DNA of 64,000 bases, taken from assembly GCF_900114495.1 (NCBI RefSeq), contig NZ_FOZI01000005.1, forward strand, positions 124,001-188,000, in the 5' to 3' direction. The notes under the pieces were generated by a model. The model had not been told where the DNA came from, did not search any database, and was given only the letters and a program-made list of their open reading frames with translations. Origin of the DNA: Dyella sp. OK004. GTDB lineage: Bacteria > Pseudomonadota > Gammaproteobacteria > Xanthomonadales > Rhodanobacteraceae. This document shows, one piece after another, positions 17,342-26,817 of this stretch (positions are counted from its first letter, which is position 1; every line of letters begins with the position of its first letter). A program made the translations under genes and the position numbers.

Positions 17342-18463
17342 ATGACACCCGTTTCCCATCCACCCGTCCGCCACCGCTGGCGGTTGCGCGACGTACTGCG
17401 CAAGCTGCATCTATGGCTGGGCCTGAGCATCGGTCTGCTGTTCGCCGTGCTCGCGCTATCTGGCACGGTGCTGGCCTACCAGGACGAGCTGCTGAAGTGG
17501 CGGCATCCCGAACTCACCCGGCATGCCTTGCCCACGGCGGAGCAACAAGCCGTGGTACTGCAACACATCCAAGACACCCGCTGGCCCTTGCCGCTGCGCA
17601 GCGTCGATCTGCCGGATGCCGACTTGCCGGTGTGGCAGCTGTTCCTGGATGGACAGGTGCGCGTTTACCTCGATCCGATCGACGGCAAGCCGTTGCTGTT
17701 GCGCTCACCGGACAACGACGCCGTGCTGTGGCTGCGCTATCTGCATACGCATCTGCTCGGCGGCAAAACCGGCGAGTTGTGGCTGGGTGTGATCAGTATC
17801 GTCGAGCTGTCGCTGCTGCTGATCGGCCTCGTGCTGTGGTGGCCGCGCAAGGGGCATTGGCGTCATGCCGTACACATGTATGCGCAGCCGCCGATACGGC
17901 GCTGGCGCAGCTGGCATCAGAGTGTGGGCGCCATCGCCTTTCCTCTGCTGCTGCTCAGCACGCTGACTGGCGTCACGCTGATCTACAAGGACACTACGCG
18001 CGCCGCGCTGAGCGGTCTGTTCGGCGATCGCCAGATGGCGTCGAAGTTGCCGACGCTCGCGCCGCGCGAGGCTCCGGTGCAATGGACCGCCGCGCTCGTC
18101 GCCGCACAGGAGGCATTGCCGCAGGCGGAACTGCACCGCATCACCTTGCCCAGCGCGAAGAACGCTGCCTTGACCATCCGCGCACGTGGCGCCGAGGAAT
18201 GGAATGTGGTCGGCCGCAGTGTCGTGGTGGTCGATCCGTATTCCGCCAACGTCATGGCGGTACAGGACGCGCAGAAGCAAGGCCGAGGCAACCGCTGGAG
18301 CGACAACATCTATCCGTTGCACGCGGGGGCGGTCGGCGGTTCCACTTGGCAGTTCGTGATCGCCGTTGTCGGCGTACTGCCGGCGTTCTTTGCCGTCACC
18401 GGTTTCCTGTTCTGGTGGACGCGCACGCGTCACCGCAAAGCGGCGCAACGCGCCATCGGCTGA
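17342..18463 (+). CDS. PepSY-associated TM helix membrane protein
   Basis: 373 residues from ATG 17342; an in-frame TTG at 17318 is possible. The first helix follows a typical motif (LRKLHLWLGLSIGLLFAVLA). Further helices occur near residues 145-165 (LGVISIVELSLLLIGLVLWW), 195-215 (AFPLLLLSTLTGVTLIYKD) and 335-358 (FVIAVVGVLPAFFAVTGFLF). The loops have PepSY-like segments. Proteins of this family, often near TonB-dependent receptors, act in ferric siderophore reduction. A Fur-like box upstream agrees with this. Confidence 0.85.
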   Translation: MTPVSHPPVRHRWRLRDVLRKLHLWLGLSIGLLFAVLALSGTVLAYQDELLKWRHPELTRHALPTAEQQAVVLQHIQDTRWPLPLRSVDLPDADLPVWQLFLDGQVRVYLDPIDGKPLLLRSPDNDAVLWLRYLHTHLLGGKTGELWLGVISIVELSLLLIGLVLWWPRKGHWRHAVHMYAQPPIRRWRSWHQSVGAIAFPLLLLSTLTGVTLIYKDTTRAALSGLFGDRQMASKLPTLAPREAPVQWTAALVAAQEALPQAELHRITLPSAKNAALTIRARGAEEWNVVGRSVVVVDPYSANVMAVQDAQKQGRGNRWSDNIYPLHAGAVGGSTWQFVIAVVGVLPAFFAVTGFLFWWTRTRHRKAAQRAIG

Positions 18464-18559
18464 CTTCCCCGTACGCGCCGGTACGCCCGGCGCCATCGCG
18501 CGCTTAACAGCGATCCCCACTAGAATTGTCGGGATCAAGCACACGATGTCGGAGTTCCC

Positions 18560-21500
18560 ATGAGTTCCCCCGCCCAGCACGTCCCCGCCAGTGCTGCAGT
18601 GCACGAAACCCGTCCTCTGCGGTTTGTGACAGCAGCCAGCTTGTTCGACGGTCATGACGCCGCGATCAATATCATGCGCCGCATCATTCAGTCGCAGGGC
18701 GCGGAGGTGATCCACCTCGGCCACAACCGCTCGGTGGAGGACGTGGTGCGCGCCGCCTTGCAGGAGGACGCCGACGCCATCGCGCTGTCCTCGTACCAGG
18801 GTGGTCATGTCGAGTACTTCAAATACATGGTGGACATGCTCAAGCAGCATGGCGCCGCGCACATCCGCGTGTTCGGTGGTGGCGGCGGCACCATCACCCC
18901 GGAAGAAATCCGTGAGTTGCAGGCCTACGGCGTGGAGCGCATCTACCACCCCAACGACGGCATGAAGCTCGGTCTCACCGAGATGATCGAGGACGTGATG
19001 AAGCGCACCCGCGCCGCCGCCGAGCAGCGCGCGAACGGCGCCGTCGCGGCGCCGCAGGTGGATATCGACGACGAGATCTCCATCGGCCACATGCTTTCCT
19101 CCATCGAAGAGGGCGGCCTGAGCGAGGCCGAACTCGAGCACCTGCGCAAGCAGTGGAAGATGGCCGGCAAGCAGACGCCGGTGCTCGGCGTCACCGGTAC
19201 CGGCGGTGCGGGCAAGTCCTCCGTGGTGGACGAACTGCTGCTGCGCTTCCTGCACGCGTTCCCCGAAATGCGCATCGCCGTGCTCGCGGTCGATCCGACG
19301 CGCCGTCGCAGCGGTGGCGCCTTGCTGGGTGACCGCATCCGCATGAACTCGCTGCGCAGCCATCGCGTGTATATGCGCTCCATGGCCACGCGCCGCCAGC
19401 ATGCCGCCACCAGCATCGTGTTGCATGACTGCATCGATTTCCTCAAGGCGCAGCCGTACGACCTGGTGATCGTGGAAACCGCCGGCATCGGCCAGAGCGA
19501 TTCGGAGATCGTCGATCTGGTCGATTTCCCGATGTACGTAATGACTAGCGATTACGGCGCGGCCAGCCAGCTCGAAAAAATCGACATGCTGGATTTTGCC
19601 GAACTCGTGGTGCTCAACAAGTTCGACAAGCGCGGTGCCGAAGACGCGCTGCGCGACGTGCGCAAGCAGTGGAAGCGCAACCGTACTGCCTTCACGCTCA
19701 CCGACGAGCAGGTGCCGGTGTATCCCACCATCGCCAGCCAGTTCAACGATCCGGGCGTGACCTGGATGTTCTCCAATCTGTGCCGCCTGCTGCGCGACAA
19801 GCTCACGCTCCCCGCGCCCAAGTGGACGCCGGAGCTGGACACCACGCTCAAGGAGCCGCGTGCCACGGTGCTCATTCCGGGCAGCCGCGTGCGCTATCTC
19901 GCCGAGATCGCGGAGCAGGGCCGCGGTATCAACAGCGAGATCGAGCGCGAAGCCGGTTTTGCCAGCAAGGCGCAGCATTACTACGAGTCGCTGAAGGATC
20001 TGGGCGACACGCATCTGCCGCGCGAGCTAGCGCGCTATGAATCCGCCGCGTTGCATGAAGAGGGTGTCGACCGCACCCTGCTCACGCTGCGCCAACGCTA
20101 CAACGAAGCGCTGAAAGAACTCAGCCACGAAGCCATCCACCTGCTGCACGAGTGGCCGGCGCGCTACAAATCCGTCACCGCCGACGTCAACGAGTACAAG
20201 GTGCGTGACAAGGTGATCCGCGTGGAGAACTACCGCGAATCGCTCAGCCACCAGAAGATCCCAAAAGTCGCACCGCCCAAGACCAAAGACTGGGGCGACC
20301 TGCTGCGCTTCCTCATGCGCGAAAACCTGCCGGGTCATTACCCCTACACCGGCGGCGTGTATCCGTATCGCCGCACCGGTGAAGATCCCACCCGCATGTT
20401 CGCGGGCGAGGGCACGCCGGAGCGCACCAATCGCCGCTTCCATTACCTGAGCCAGGGCGGTGCCGCCACGCGCCTGTCCACCGCGTTCGACTCGGTGACG
20501 CTGTACGGTGAAGACCCGGCGCCGCGCCCGGATATCTACGGCAAGATTGGCAACTCCGGCGTCAACATCGCCTCGCTGGATGACATGAAGAAGCTGTACT
20601 CCGGCTTCGACCTCAGCGCGCCCAGCAGCTCGGTCTCCATGACCATTAACGGTCCCGCGCCGATCATCCTCGCGATGTTCATGAACACCGCGATCGATCA
20701 GAACGTGGAGAAGTACCTCAAGGAAGATCCGGCACGCTGGACCGCCGCCGAGAAGCGCATCGCCGAACTGTTCGCCAACGGCAAGCGCCCGACGTATTCC
20801 GGCGAGCTGCCCAAGGGCAACGAAGGTCTGGGCCTCGGCTTGCTTGGCGTCACCGGCGACCAACTGATTGATGCGGAAACCTACGCGCGCATCAAGGAAG
20901 AAACCCTGCAGACGGTGCGCGGCACCGTGCAGGCGGACATCCTCAAGGAAGACCAGGCGCAGAACACCTGCATCTTCAGCACCGAATTCGCGCTGCGCAT
21001 GATGGGCGACATCCAGCAGTACTTTGTCGACCACAAGGTGCGCAATTTCTATTCGGTCTCCATCTCCGGCTATCACATCGCCGAAGCCGGCGCGAATCCG
21101 ATCAGTCAGCTCGCTTTTACGCTCAGCAACGGCTTCACCATCGTCGAGTACTACCTTGCCCGAGGCATGAACATCGACGACTTCGCGCCCAACCTGTCGT
21201 TCTTCTTCTCCAACGGCATGGACCCGGAGTACACCGTGATCGGCCGCGTCGCCCGCCGCATCTGGGCCCGCGCCATGCGTGAGCGCTACGGCGCGAGCGC
21301 ACGCAGCCAGATGATGAAGTACCACATCCAGACCTCCGGCCGTTCGCTGCACGCGCAGGAAATCCAGTTCAACGACATCCGCACCACGCTGCAGGCGCTG
21401 TACGCGCTGTTCGACAACTGCAACAGCCTGCACACCAATGCCTACGACGAAGCCATCACCACGCCGACGGAAGAAAGCGTGCGCCGTGCCGTGGCGATCC

Positions 21501-22021
21501 AGATGATCATCAACAAGGAACTCGGCCTCAATTTCAACGAGAACCCGTGGCAGGGCAGCCACGTGGTCGATGCCCTGACCGACATCGTGGAAGAAGCCGT
21601 CTACAAGGAGTTCGAAGCCATCAGCGAGCGCGGCGGCGTGCTTGGCGCCATGGACACCATGTACCAGCGTGGCAAGATCCAGGAAGAGTCGATGTATTAC
21701 GAGCAGAAGAAGCACGACGGCAGCCTCCCGCTGATCGGCGTCAACACCTTCCTGCCCAAGGACCACGGCGGCGAAATCGCCACCGAAATCGAACTCATCC
21801 GCTCCACAGAAGAAGAGAAGGGTCAGCAGATCGCAAACGTCAAAGGCTACGGCGATGCGCGCAACGCGCTCGCACCGGAAAGCCTCAAGGTGCTGCAGAA
21901 CACCGCGCGCGATCGCAAGAACGTCTTCGAGCAGTTGATGGAAGCGGTGAAGTACAACTCACTCGGCCAGATCAGCCATGCGCTGTATGACGTGGGTGGT
22001 GAGTACCGCCGCAACATGTGA
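18560..22021 (+). CDS. icmF: Fused isobutyryl-CoA mutase IcmF
   Basis: 1153 residues with the full IcmF order. The B12-binding domain (about 20-150) contains FDGHDAAINIMRRIIQSQGA. The MeaB-like GTPase chaperone (about 210-420) has the P-loop GTGGAGKSSVVDELL. The mutase barrel (about 560-1140) contains YPYRRTGEDPTRMFAGEGTP, FHYLSQGGAATRLSTAFDSV and SVSISGYHIAEAGANP. It interconverts isobutyryl-CoA and n-butyryl-CoA (or the isovaleryl/pivalyl pair) with adenosylcobalamin. The DxHxxG motif ends in Ala here (DGHDAA). No acyl-CoA gene is adjacent. A strong hairpin follows the stop. Confidence 0.95.
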   Translation: MSSPAQHVPASAAVHETRPLRFVTAASLFDGHDAAINIMRRIIQSQGAEVIHLGHNRSVEDVVRAALQEDADAIALSSYQGGHVEYFKYMVDMLKQHGAAHIRVFGGGGGTITPEEIRELQAYGVERIYHPNDGMKLGLTEMIEDVMKRTRAAAEQRANGAVAAPQVDIDDEISIGHMLSSIEEGGLSEAELEHLRKQWKMAGKQTPVLGVTGTGGAGKSSVVDELLLRFLHAFPEMRIAVLAVDPTRRRSGGALLGDRIRMNSLRSHRVYMRSMATRRQHAATSIVLHDCIDFLKAQPYDLVIVETAGIGQSDSEIVDLVDFPMYVMTSDYGAASQLEKIDMLDFAELVVLNKFDKRGAEDALRDVRKQWKRNRTAFTLTDEQVPVYPTIASQFNDPGVTWMFSNLCRLLRDKLTLPAPKWTPELDTTLKEPRATVLIPGSRVRYLAEIAEQGRGINSEIEREAGFASKAQHYYESLKDLGDTHLPRELARYESAALHEEGVDRTLLTLRQRYNEALKELSHEAIHLLHEWPARYKSVTADVNEYKVRDKVIRVENYRESLSHQKIPKVAPPKTKDWGDLLRFLMRENLPGHYPYTGGVYPYRRTGEDPTRMFAGEGTPERTNRRFHYLSQGGAATRLSTAFDSVTLYGEDPAPRPDIYGKIGNSGVNIASLDDMKKLYSGFDLSAPSSSVSMTINGPAPIILAMFMNTAIDQNVEKYLKEDPARWTAAEKRIAELFANGKRPTYSGELPKGNEGLGLGLLGVTGDQLIDAETYARIKEETLQTVRGTVQADILKEDQAQNTCIFSTEFALRMMGDIQQYFVDHKVRNFYSVSISGYHIAEAGANPISQLAFTLSNGFTIVEYYLARGMNIDDFAPNLSFFFSNGMDPEYTVIGRVARRIWARAMRERYGASARSQMMKYHIQTSGRSLHAQEIQFNDIRTTLQALYALFDNCNSLHTNAYDEAITTPTEESVRRAVAIQMIINKELGLNFNENPWQGSHVVDALTDIVEEAVYKEFEAISERGGVLGAMDTMYQRGKIQEESMYYEQKKHDGSLPLIGVNTFLPKDHGGEIATEIELIRSTEEEKGQQIANVKGYGDARNALAPESLKVLQNTARDRKNVFEQLMEAVKYNSLGQISHALYDVGGEYRRNM

Positions 22022-22024
22022 GAA

Positions 22025-22050
22025 CACAAGGGGCCGCAAGGCCCCTTGTG
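22025..22050 (+). terminator. Hairpin after icmF
   Basis: CACAAGGGGCC and GGCCCCTTGTG form an 11-bp perfect stem with a GCAA loop, 3 nt after the icmF stop. A T-run is missing, so it may act as a transcript-stabilising or weak terminator structure. Confidence 0.6.
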
Positions 22051-22098
22051 ATGTGGCAGCGCAGCTACGACGCGAAGTCCGCCATTGAGAGAGCGCCT

Positions 22099-22476
22099 AT
22101 GAAATTCATCCCATCGATCCTGCTGCTCGCCGCATGCCTGCTGTCGGCCGGCTGCGCACCGGCCTATATGCGTGTGGCACCCAGCGTGTCGGGTGTTGTC
22201 GTCAATGCGACCGACGGGACGCCGGTGACCGGTGCGGATGTCTATCTGAGCGAGTTTCCGTCACGCGGTACCAAGTCGGGGCCGGACGGTCACTACACGA
22301 TTCCGGTCATTCGGCGGTGGGTACTGTGGACGGCCGGTGACCTGGTTCATGAGCGTAAGCCCGGATACCTGATCGTTGCGGATGCGCCGGGTTACTTCCA
22401 GGGGCAAAAAACCTGGGATATGGGTGATGTCGCGCCACAGACCATCAAGATGAGTCGCAAAGCCGGCGGACACTAG
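22099..22476 (+). CDS. Small lipoprotein with carboxypeptidase-regulatory-like domain
   Basis: 125 residues from ATG 22099. The signal (LLLAACLLSAGCAPAYM) ends in a lipobox Cys. The mature part reads VSGVVVNATDGTPVTGADVYL then GPDGHYTIPV, the pattern of a CarboxypepD_reg/transthyretin-like beta domain. It probably sits in the outer membrane. Function unknown. It is in the same direction as icmF but separated by the hairpin. Confidence 0.7.
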   Translation: MKFIPSILLLAACLLSAGCAPAYMRVAPSVSGVVVNATDGTPVTGADVYLSEFPSRGTKSGPDGHYTIPVIRRWVLWTAGDLVHERKPGYLIVADAPGYFQGQKTWDMGDVAPQTIKMSRKAGGH

Positions 22477-22543
22477 TCGCCTGCCACAGGCGCCGGATGG
22501 AAGTGCACGGTAGCGAAAGCGTTCCGGTCGCAACGGAATGCCG

Positions 22544-23515
22544 TCAAGTCCGGGAGACCTTGTCCCGCTTGATGGCCTCGAAGAAGCTCGGTGGGTGCAG
22601 GCAGACCATGTCGATACCGCCGAGCTCGATATTGATGAAGGTGCGCGTGCCTTGATCCTTGGTCTGGGTGCGCAGGGTGGGCGTGCCATAGATGAAGGCG
22701 ATGCATTCGCCGCTTTCCTTCAAGGCTTGTTCGAGACGCGCCCCGATTCTTTTCCTGGGATGGCCTTCGACGAGGTCCCTGCGAATGAAGAAGGACGGCT
22801 TCGCTTCCCCGAGCAGGTTCTGTTCTTCATCGGCCAGGCGGGCCGGGGACTTAAACGCCAACAAATAGTCGCCACCCGGCTTCAGTTCCGAAACCTGGGC
22901 CTTGCCCCAATAGATCCTCGGCTTCTGGCCGATGGGCGCCTTGCGTTTGGGGTAGATGCACTCGAAGAAGGCGTTGAACGGGATGGCGGTCTCGGCGCCG
23001 ACTGTCAGTGTCTGGGTCGTGTCCACATCGGCTTTTCGATACTTCAGCCATCGGGAGATAACGCTGCTGACCGAAAACAGCTGCCTGCTGGTCGTGGCCG
23101 CCTCGGCGCGGGACAGCCCCTGCTTGTGGCGTCGCGGTGCGCCTCCCGGCGGAACGTCGGCGATTCCCGCAAGGCGCACATCATGGCTGGGTGGGCGATG
23201 CAGGACAAAAACATCCGGACCCACCGTGTTTCCCTGGTCCGATCCGACGTTGGCGGAAGAGGCCACACTCGACGGTTTTGCCACATCGTAAGGGCAGTCG
23301 GGCCGATGGGGCGGGTACAGCCGGAAATGCGGCTGCACACCAAGACTTTGTTCCGGCTTGTCCATGTTGGCGCAGGTCACTCGCGCCGTGCATTGCTCAT
23401 CCGGACAGCTAAACGCCCGCTTGTCGGAAAGCACGCCGTCCCAGAACAGGTCGTAGGCTTCTTCGGCGGTGATCGGCCTTTGGAGTTCTTCGTTGAAGGC
23501 TACTTCCAGATGCAT
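22544..23515 (-). CDS. Unknown protein with CoiA-like N-terminal zinc finger
   Basis: 323 residues, no signal peptide or membrane helix. Near residues 35-76 are FSCPDEQCTARVTCAN, then HFRLYPPHRPDCPYD; this spacing of Cys pairs, HFR and a final Cys resembles the N-terminal zinc finger of competence protein CoiA and related nuclease-linked domains. A basic stretch (GAPRRHKQGLSRAEA) precedes a C-terminal alpha/beta part (YLLAFKSPARL; ECIAFIYGTP). A likely role is nucleic-acid binding, but no family is firm. A small gene overlaps its start by 16 nt. It may belong to a small accessory unit. Confidence 0.65.
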   Translation of the reverse strand: MHLEVAFNEELQRPITAEEAYDLFWDGVLSDKRAFSCPDEQCTARVTCANMDKPEQSLGVQPHFRLYPPHRPDCPYDVAKPSSVASSANVGSDQGNTVGPDVFVLHRPPSHDVRLAGIADVPPGGAPRRHKQGLSRAEAATTSRQLFSVSSVISRWLKYRKADVDTTQTLTVGAETAIPFNAFFECIYPKRKAPIGQKPRIYWGKAQVSELKPGGDYLLAFKSPARLADEEQNLLGEAKPSFFIRRDLVEGHPRKRIGARLEQALKESGECIAFIYGTPTLRTQTKDQGTRTFINIELGGIDMVCLHPPSFFEAIKRDKVSRT

Positions 23516-23691
23516 GGCTGAAAATAATTTCCTTTTATGACCGTTTGTCGACCAGGGTTCGCGTGCTTCACCGTCATCTCAAAGCGCTGCCCGCGTAGAC
23601 GCATACCGCCGCCGAGCATGCATGCTCCCTGCGCATTCTGCAGCACTGACGCATGCACATTTAATTCATCCACCTGAACCTTACGCTTCAT
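23500..23691 (-). CDS. Possible small protein upstream of and overlapping the zinc-finger gene
   Basis: A 63-residue frame from ATG 23691 (MKRKVQVDELNVHASVLQNA) with stop inside the first codons of the 323-residue gene (16-nt overlap), a common arrangement for coupled genes. The protein is hydrophilic with no Cys cluster or helix. The ribosome-binding site is weak (CAACAAGA). The rest of 23692-23853 shows no gene. Confidence 0.35.
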   Translation of the reverse strand: MKRKVQVDELNVHASVLQNAQGACMLGGGMRLRGQRFEMTVKHANPGRQTVIKGNYFQPCIWK

Positions 23692-23853
23692 TCTTGTTGC
23701 GTCGCAGGATGACGCAGCAAATTCTCTCGATCATTCTCTCCGCCGTTTCCAGGCACACCGCTGACAGGGGCGAGTCGCATGTGTTGTGCGGCACGCAGGG
23801 GTGTGTGTTGCCTGGCCGGCGCTAGGGGCGCTTTTTCTCTGGGGAGGGATGGC

Positions 23854-26790
23854 ATGAGTAGTCGCAACACGTTGCAGGGCAAGGCAGGAAGTTTTGCAGG
23901 TATGTCGCGTCGGCCATTGGCGGCGGCATGTGCGGTGGCCTTGCTGGCCGGCATAGCTTCCAGTGGGGCATGGGCCCAGGAGGCGCAGAACCCACCACCG
24001 GCCAAGCCGGCCGATGCGCAAGCAACCAAGCCTCCCGCCAAAGCGGAGAAGAAGCCACCACAAGGCTCGGTCAGCAATCTGGATGCGGTCATCGTCACCG
24101 GCATCCGCGGCAGTATCGAAGGCGCGCTGAAGGCCAAGCGGAACTCCGACAACATCATCGAGGCGATCTCGGCGGAAGACATCGGCAAGTTGCCAGATGC
24201 GAGCATCGCCGAAAGTCTGGCCCGCCTGCCGGGTCTGGCCACACAGCGCTTCGACGGCCGCGCCAATGTCATTTCCATTCGCGGTCTGTCGCCGGATTTC
24301 GCCGGTACTACGCTCAACGGCCGCGAGCAGGCCACCATCGGCGAAAACCGTGGTGTGGAGTACGACCAGTATCCTTCCGAGCTGATCAGCGGCGCGGCCG
24401 TCTACAAAACACCCGATGCGGGTCTGATCGGGCAGGGGCTTTCCGGTACGGTCGATCTGCATACGATTCACCCGCTGGACCTGCCCAAGCGCGCCATCGC
24501 CATCAACCTGCGCGGCGAGCACACCAGCAACGGCAAGCTCAACCCCGGCTCCGGCGTGGGCGACATGGGGCATCGCGCCAGCTTCTCGTACATCGATCAG
24601 TTCTTCGATCACACGCTGGGTCTGGCCGTGGGTTTCGCCCAGCTCGATTCGCCAATCCAGGAGAAGCAGTACCAGGCCTGGTGGTGGAGCGTGGACAACG
24701 GCTCGGCTGGCATCGAGAAGAACTGGGGCGGTCCGCATACACCGGGCCTGCCGGACAACGTGCTCTCGCAAGAAGGCATGCAGCTGCGCGCGCAGTCGGA
24801 GAACCAGCTGCGCAACGGCCTGATGACGGTGTTGGAATGGGCGCCCGGCGACCACTTCCACTCCACCCTCGACCTGTACTACTCCACCTTCAACGAGCGC
24901 AAATACAAGAACGGCGTGCAGTGGTCGAGCAGCCCGTACAACCACAACGGCGTGCCGGTGTATAGCAACGTGGGCTTGGCACAGGCGCTGCCATATCCCA
25001 TCGTTACCTCGGGCACGATGAGCAACATCGCGCCCATCTTCCAGAACGAATACATCAAGGAACACGACAAGCTGTTCTCGGTGGGCTGGAACAACCAGTA
25101 CGACTTCGGCAACGGCTGGGTCGTCACCGGCGACCTGTCGTATTCCAGCGCCAAGAAAAAGCTGCGCGATGCCTATCTGTTCGGCGGTCTGGCGGGCAAC
25201 CCCACCACGGACGTGTCTTTCAACACGCCAGTAGGTGATGGCTACCCGTACTTCCGCCCCGGCGTCAACCTGAGCGATCCGTCGCGTGTCGTGTTCACCG
25301 ACCCGGACGATTACGGCTACAACGGCCGCCAGGAGTTCGACAAGCAGAAGGACACGATCCGCGCCGCACGCCTGGAAGTGAGCCATCCGCTGGGCTGGAT
25401 CTTCAGCAGTGTGAATGTGGGTGCCGCCTATTCGGAGCGCAAAAAGACCAAACAGGCCGACGTGTTTTTCGCCTGGCTCAACGGCAATGGCGACGATGGC
25501 AGTCGCGGCCCTTATGACCCCACCTTCGGCACGCCGATCGGTTCGTCGTACCTGCGCGGGCCGACCTCGCTGGGCTACGGCGGCATTCCGGGCATCCTCA
25601 ACTACAACGTGCTGGATGCGCTGGCGAACCAGTTCTATCTCACCGAGCGCAACGGGCAGGCCGACTGGAGCCGCAACTACTCGATAACGGAGAAGGTCCC
25701 GGTCGCATACGCCAAGTTCAATATCGAGACGCACATCGCCGACATTCCGCTGCGCGGCAACGTGGGCGTGCAGTTCGTGCGCACGGATCAGTCCTCCACC
25801 GCCTTGCAGACCAACGGCAACACGCTGGTCGGCCGGCTCACCGGCGGCGCCAAGTACAACAAGGTGCTGCCCAGCCTGAACCTGGTGGCGCAGATCGCCG
25901 ATGGCCAATACCTGCGTTTCGGTCTGGCCAAGACCATGGCGCGCGGACGCATCGACGACGAGAAGGTAGCCAGCTCGGCCTCCGTGGCACGCGTTACCGA
26001 AGGCCCGGCGGCGGGGCAGGTGTTGTGGTCCGGCAGTGGCGGCAATCCGCAGCTGAGGCCGTATATCGCGGTGGGTACGGACCTGTCGTGGGAGAAGTAC
26101 TTCGGCAAGTCCAGCTATGTGGCCGTCGCGGTGTTCAACAAGAACCTGTTGAATTACATCTACAACAAGACGGTGCTGGACTTCGACTTCGCCAAGGCCG
26201 GCTTCATCAACGACACCCCCTCGCTGGTGCCCACGAGCAACATCGGTTCGTTCACCCGGCCCGAGAACGGCACGGGCGGACGCATGCAGGGTCTCGAGCT
26301 GTCAGGTGCATTCGAAGGCGGGCTGGTCGCTCCGGTGCTGGACGGCTTTGGCGTACAGGCCAACTTCTCGCTGACCAACAGCTCGATCCCGGTGAATTCG
26401 ATCTCGTCCATTCCCGGGGGTCCGAAAACCTTGCCCGGTCTGTCGCGCAAGGTCGCCAACCTGGCGGTGTATTACGAGAAGTACGGTTGGTCGGTGCGCG
26501 TCGCCGAACGTTATCGTTCTTCGTTCACCGGCGAAGCGGTACCGCTGTTCGATCAGCTCGGTTACGTCAAAGTGCTGGCCGACAAACAGACCGACTTCCA
26601 GCTCGGCTACGCCTTCTCCGAGGGCCGTTGGGATGGCCTGTCACTGCTGCTGCAGGTGAACAACCTCACCAACTCGGAGCAGAAGACTCAGCAGATCTCC
26701 AGCCTGCCCAACAACGTGCAGGTAGCGCGTCCGCTGGATTACACCACCTGGGGCCGCACGGTAATGCTCGGCGTGAACTACAAGCTATAG
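23854..26790 (+). CDS. TonB-dependent receptor (Xanthomonas/Caulobacter type)
   Basis: 978 residues from ATG 23854, preceded by GGGGAGGG. A long signal peptide (PLAAACAVALLAGIASSGAWA near residue 22) and Pro/Lys-rich linker lead to the TonB box region (LDAVIVTGIRGSIEGALKAK) and the plug (IAESLARLPGLATQRFDGRA; ISIRGLSPDFAGTTLNGREQ; SGAAVYKTPDAGLIGQGLSG). The rest is a 22-strand-type barrel ending with aromatic YTTWGRTVMLGVNYKL. Substrate is probably a carbohydrate or other nutrient. It is followed by a terminator and a convergent metallo-beta-lactamase gene. Confidence 0.92.
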   Translation: MSSRNTLQGKAGSFAGMSRRPLAAACAVALLAGIASSGAWAQEAQNPPPAKPADAQATKPPAKAEKKPPQGSVSNLDAVIVTGIRGSIEGALKAKRNSDNIIEAISAEDIGKLPDASIAESLARLPGLATQRFDGRANVISIRGLSPDFAGTTLNGREQATIGENRGVEYDQYPSELISGAAVYKTPDAGLIGQGLSGTVDLHTIHPLDLPKRAIAINLRGEHTSNGKLNPGSGVGDMGHRASFSYIDQFFDHTLGLAVGFAQLDSPIQEKQYQAWWWSVDNGSAGIEKNWGGPHTPGLPDNVLSQEGMQLRAQSENQLRNGLMTVLEWAPGDHFHSTLDLYYSTFNERKYKNGVQWSSSPYNHNGVPVYSNVGLAQALPYPIVTSGTMSNIAPIFQNEYIKEHDKLFSVGWNNQYDFGNGWVVTGDLSYSSAKKKLRDAYLFGGLAGNPTTDVSFNTPVGDGYPYFRPGVNLSDPSRVVFTDPDDYGYNGRQEFDKQKDTIRAARLEVSHPLGWIFSSVNVGAAYSERKKTKQADVFFAWLNGNGDDGSRGPYDPTFGTPIGSSYLRGPTSLGYGGIPGILNYNVLDALANQFYLTERNGQADWSRNYSITEKVPVAYAKFNIETHIADIPLRGNVGVQFVRTDQSSTALQTNGNTLVGRLTGGAKYNKVLPSLNLVAQIADGQYLRFGLAKTMARGRIDDEKVASSASVARVTEGPAAGQVLWSGSGGNPQLRPYIAVGTDLSWEKYFGKSSYVAVAVFNKNLLNYIYNKTVLDFDFAKAGFINDTPSLVPTSNIGSFTRPENGTGGRMQGLELSGAFEGGLVAPVLDGFGVQANFSLTNSSIPVNSISSIPGGPKTLPGLSRKVANLAVYYEKYGWSVRVAERYRSSFTGEAVPLFDQLGYVKVLADKQTDFQLGYAFSEGRWDGLSLLLQVNNLTNSEQKTQQISSLPNNVQVARPLDYTTWGRTVMLGVNYKL

Positions 26791-26817
26791 CGTTGCTTGT
26801 AGCTCACCTGCGTGTAC

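Noticed and set aside
17705-20014. Long open frame of 769 codons on the minus strand across icmF and the PepSY gene
   Set aside because: It is antisense to well-recognised genes and has Ala/Arg/His-rich low-complexity content typical of shadow frames in GC-rich DNA.
20027-21766. Open frame of 579 codons antisense to the mutase part of icmF
   Set aside because: Same reason; no recognisable motif and it runs opposite to conserved catalytic domains.
23731-25908. Open frame of 725 codons antisense to the TonB-dependent receptor
   Set aside because: The plus-strand receptor has a signal peptide, plug and barrel; the antisense product has none of a real protein's features.
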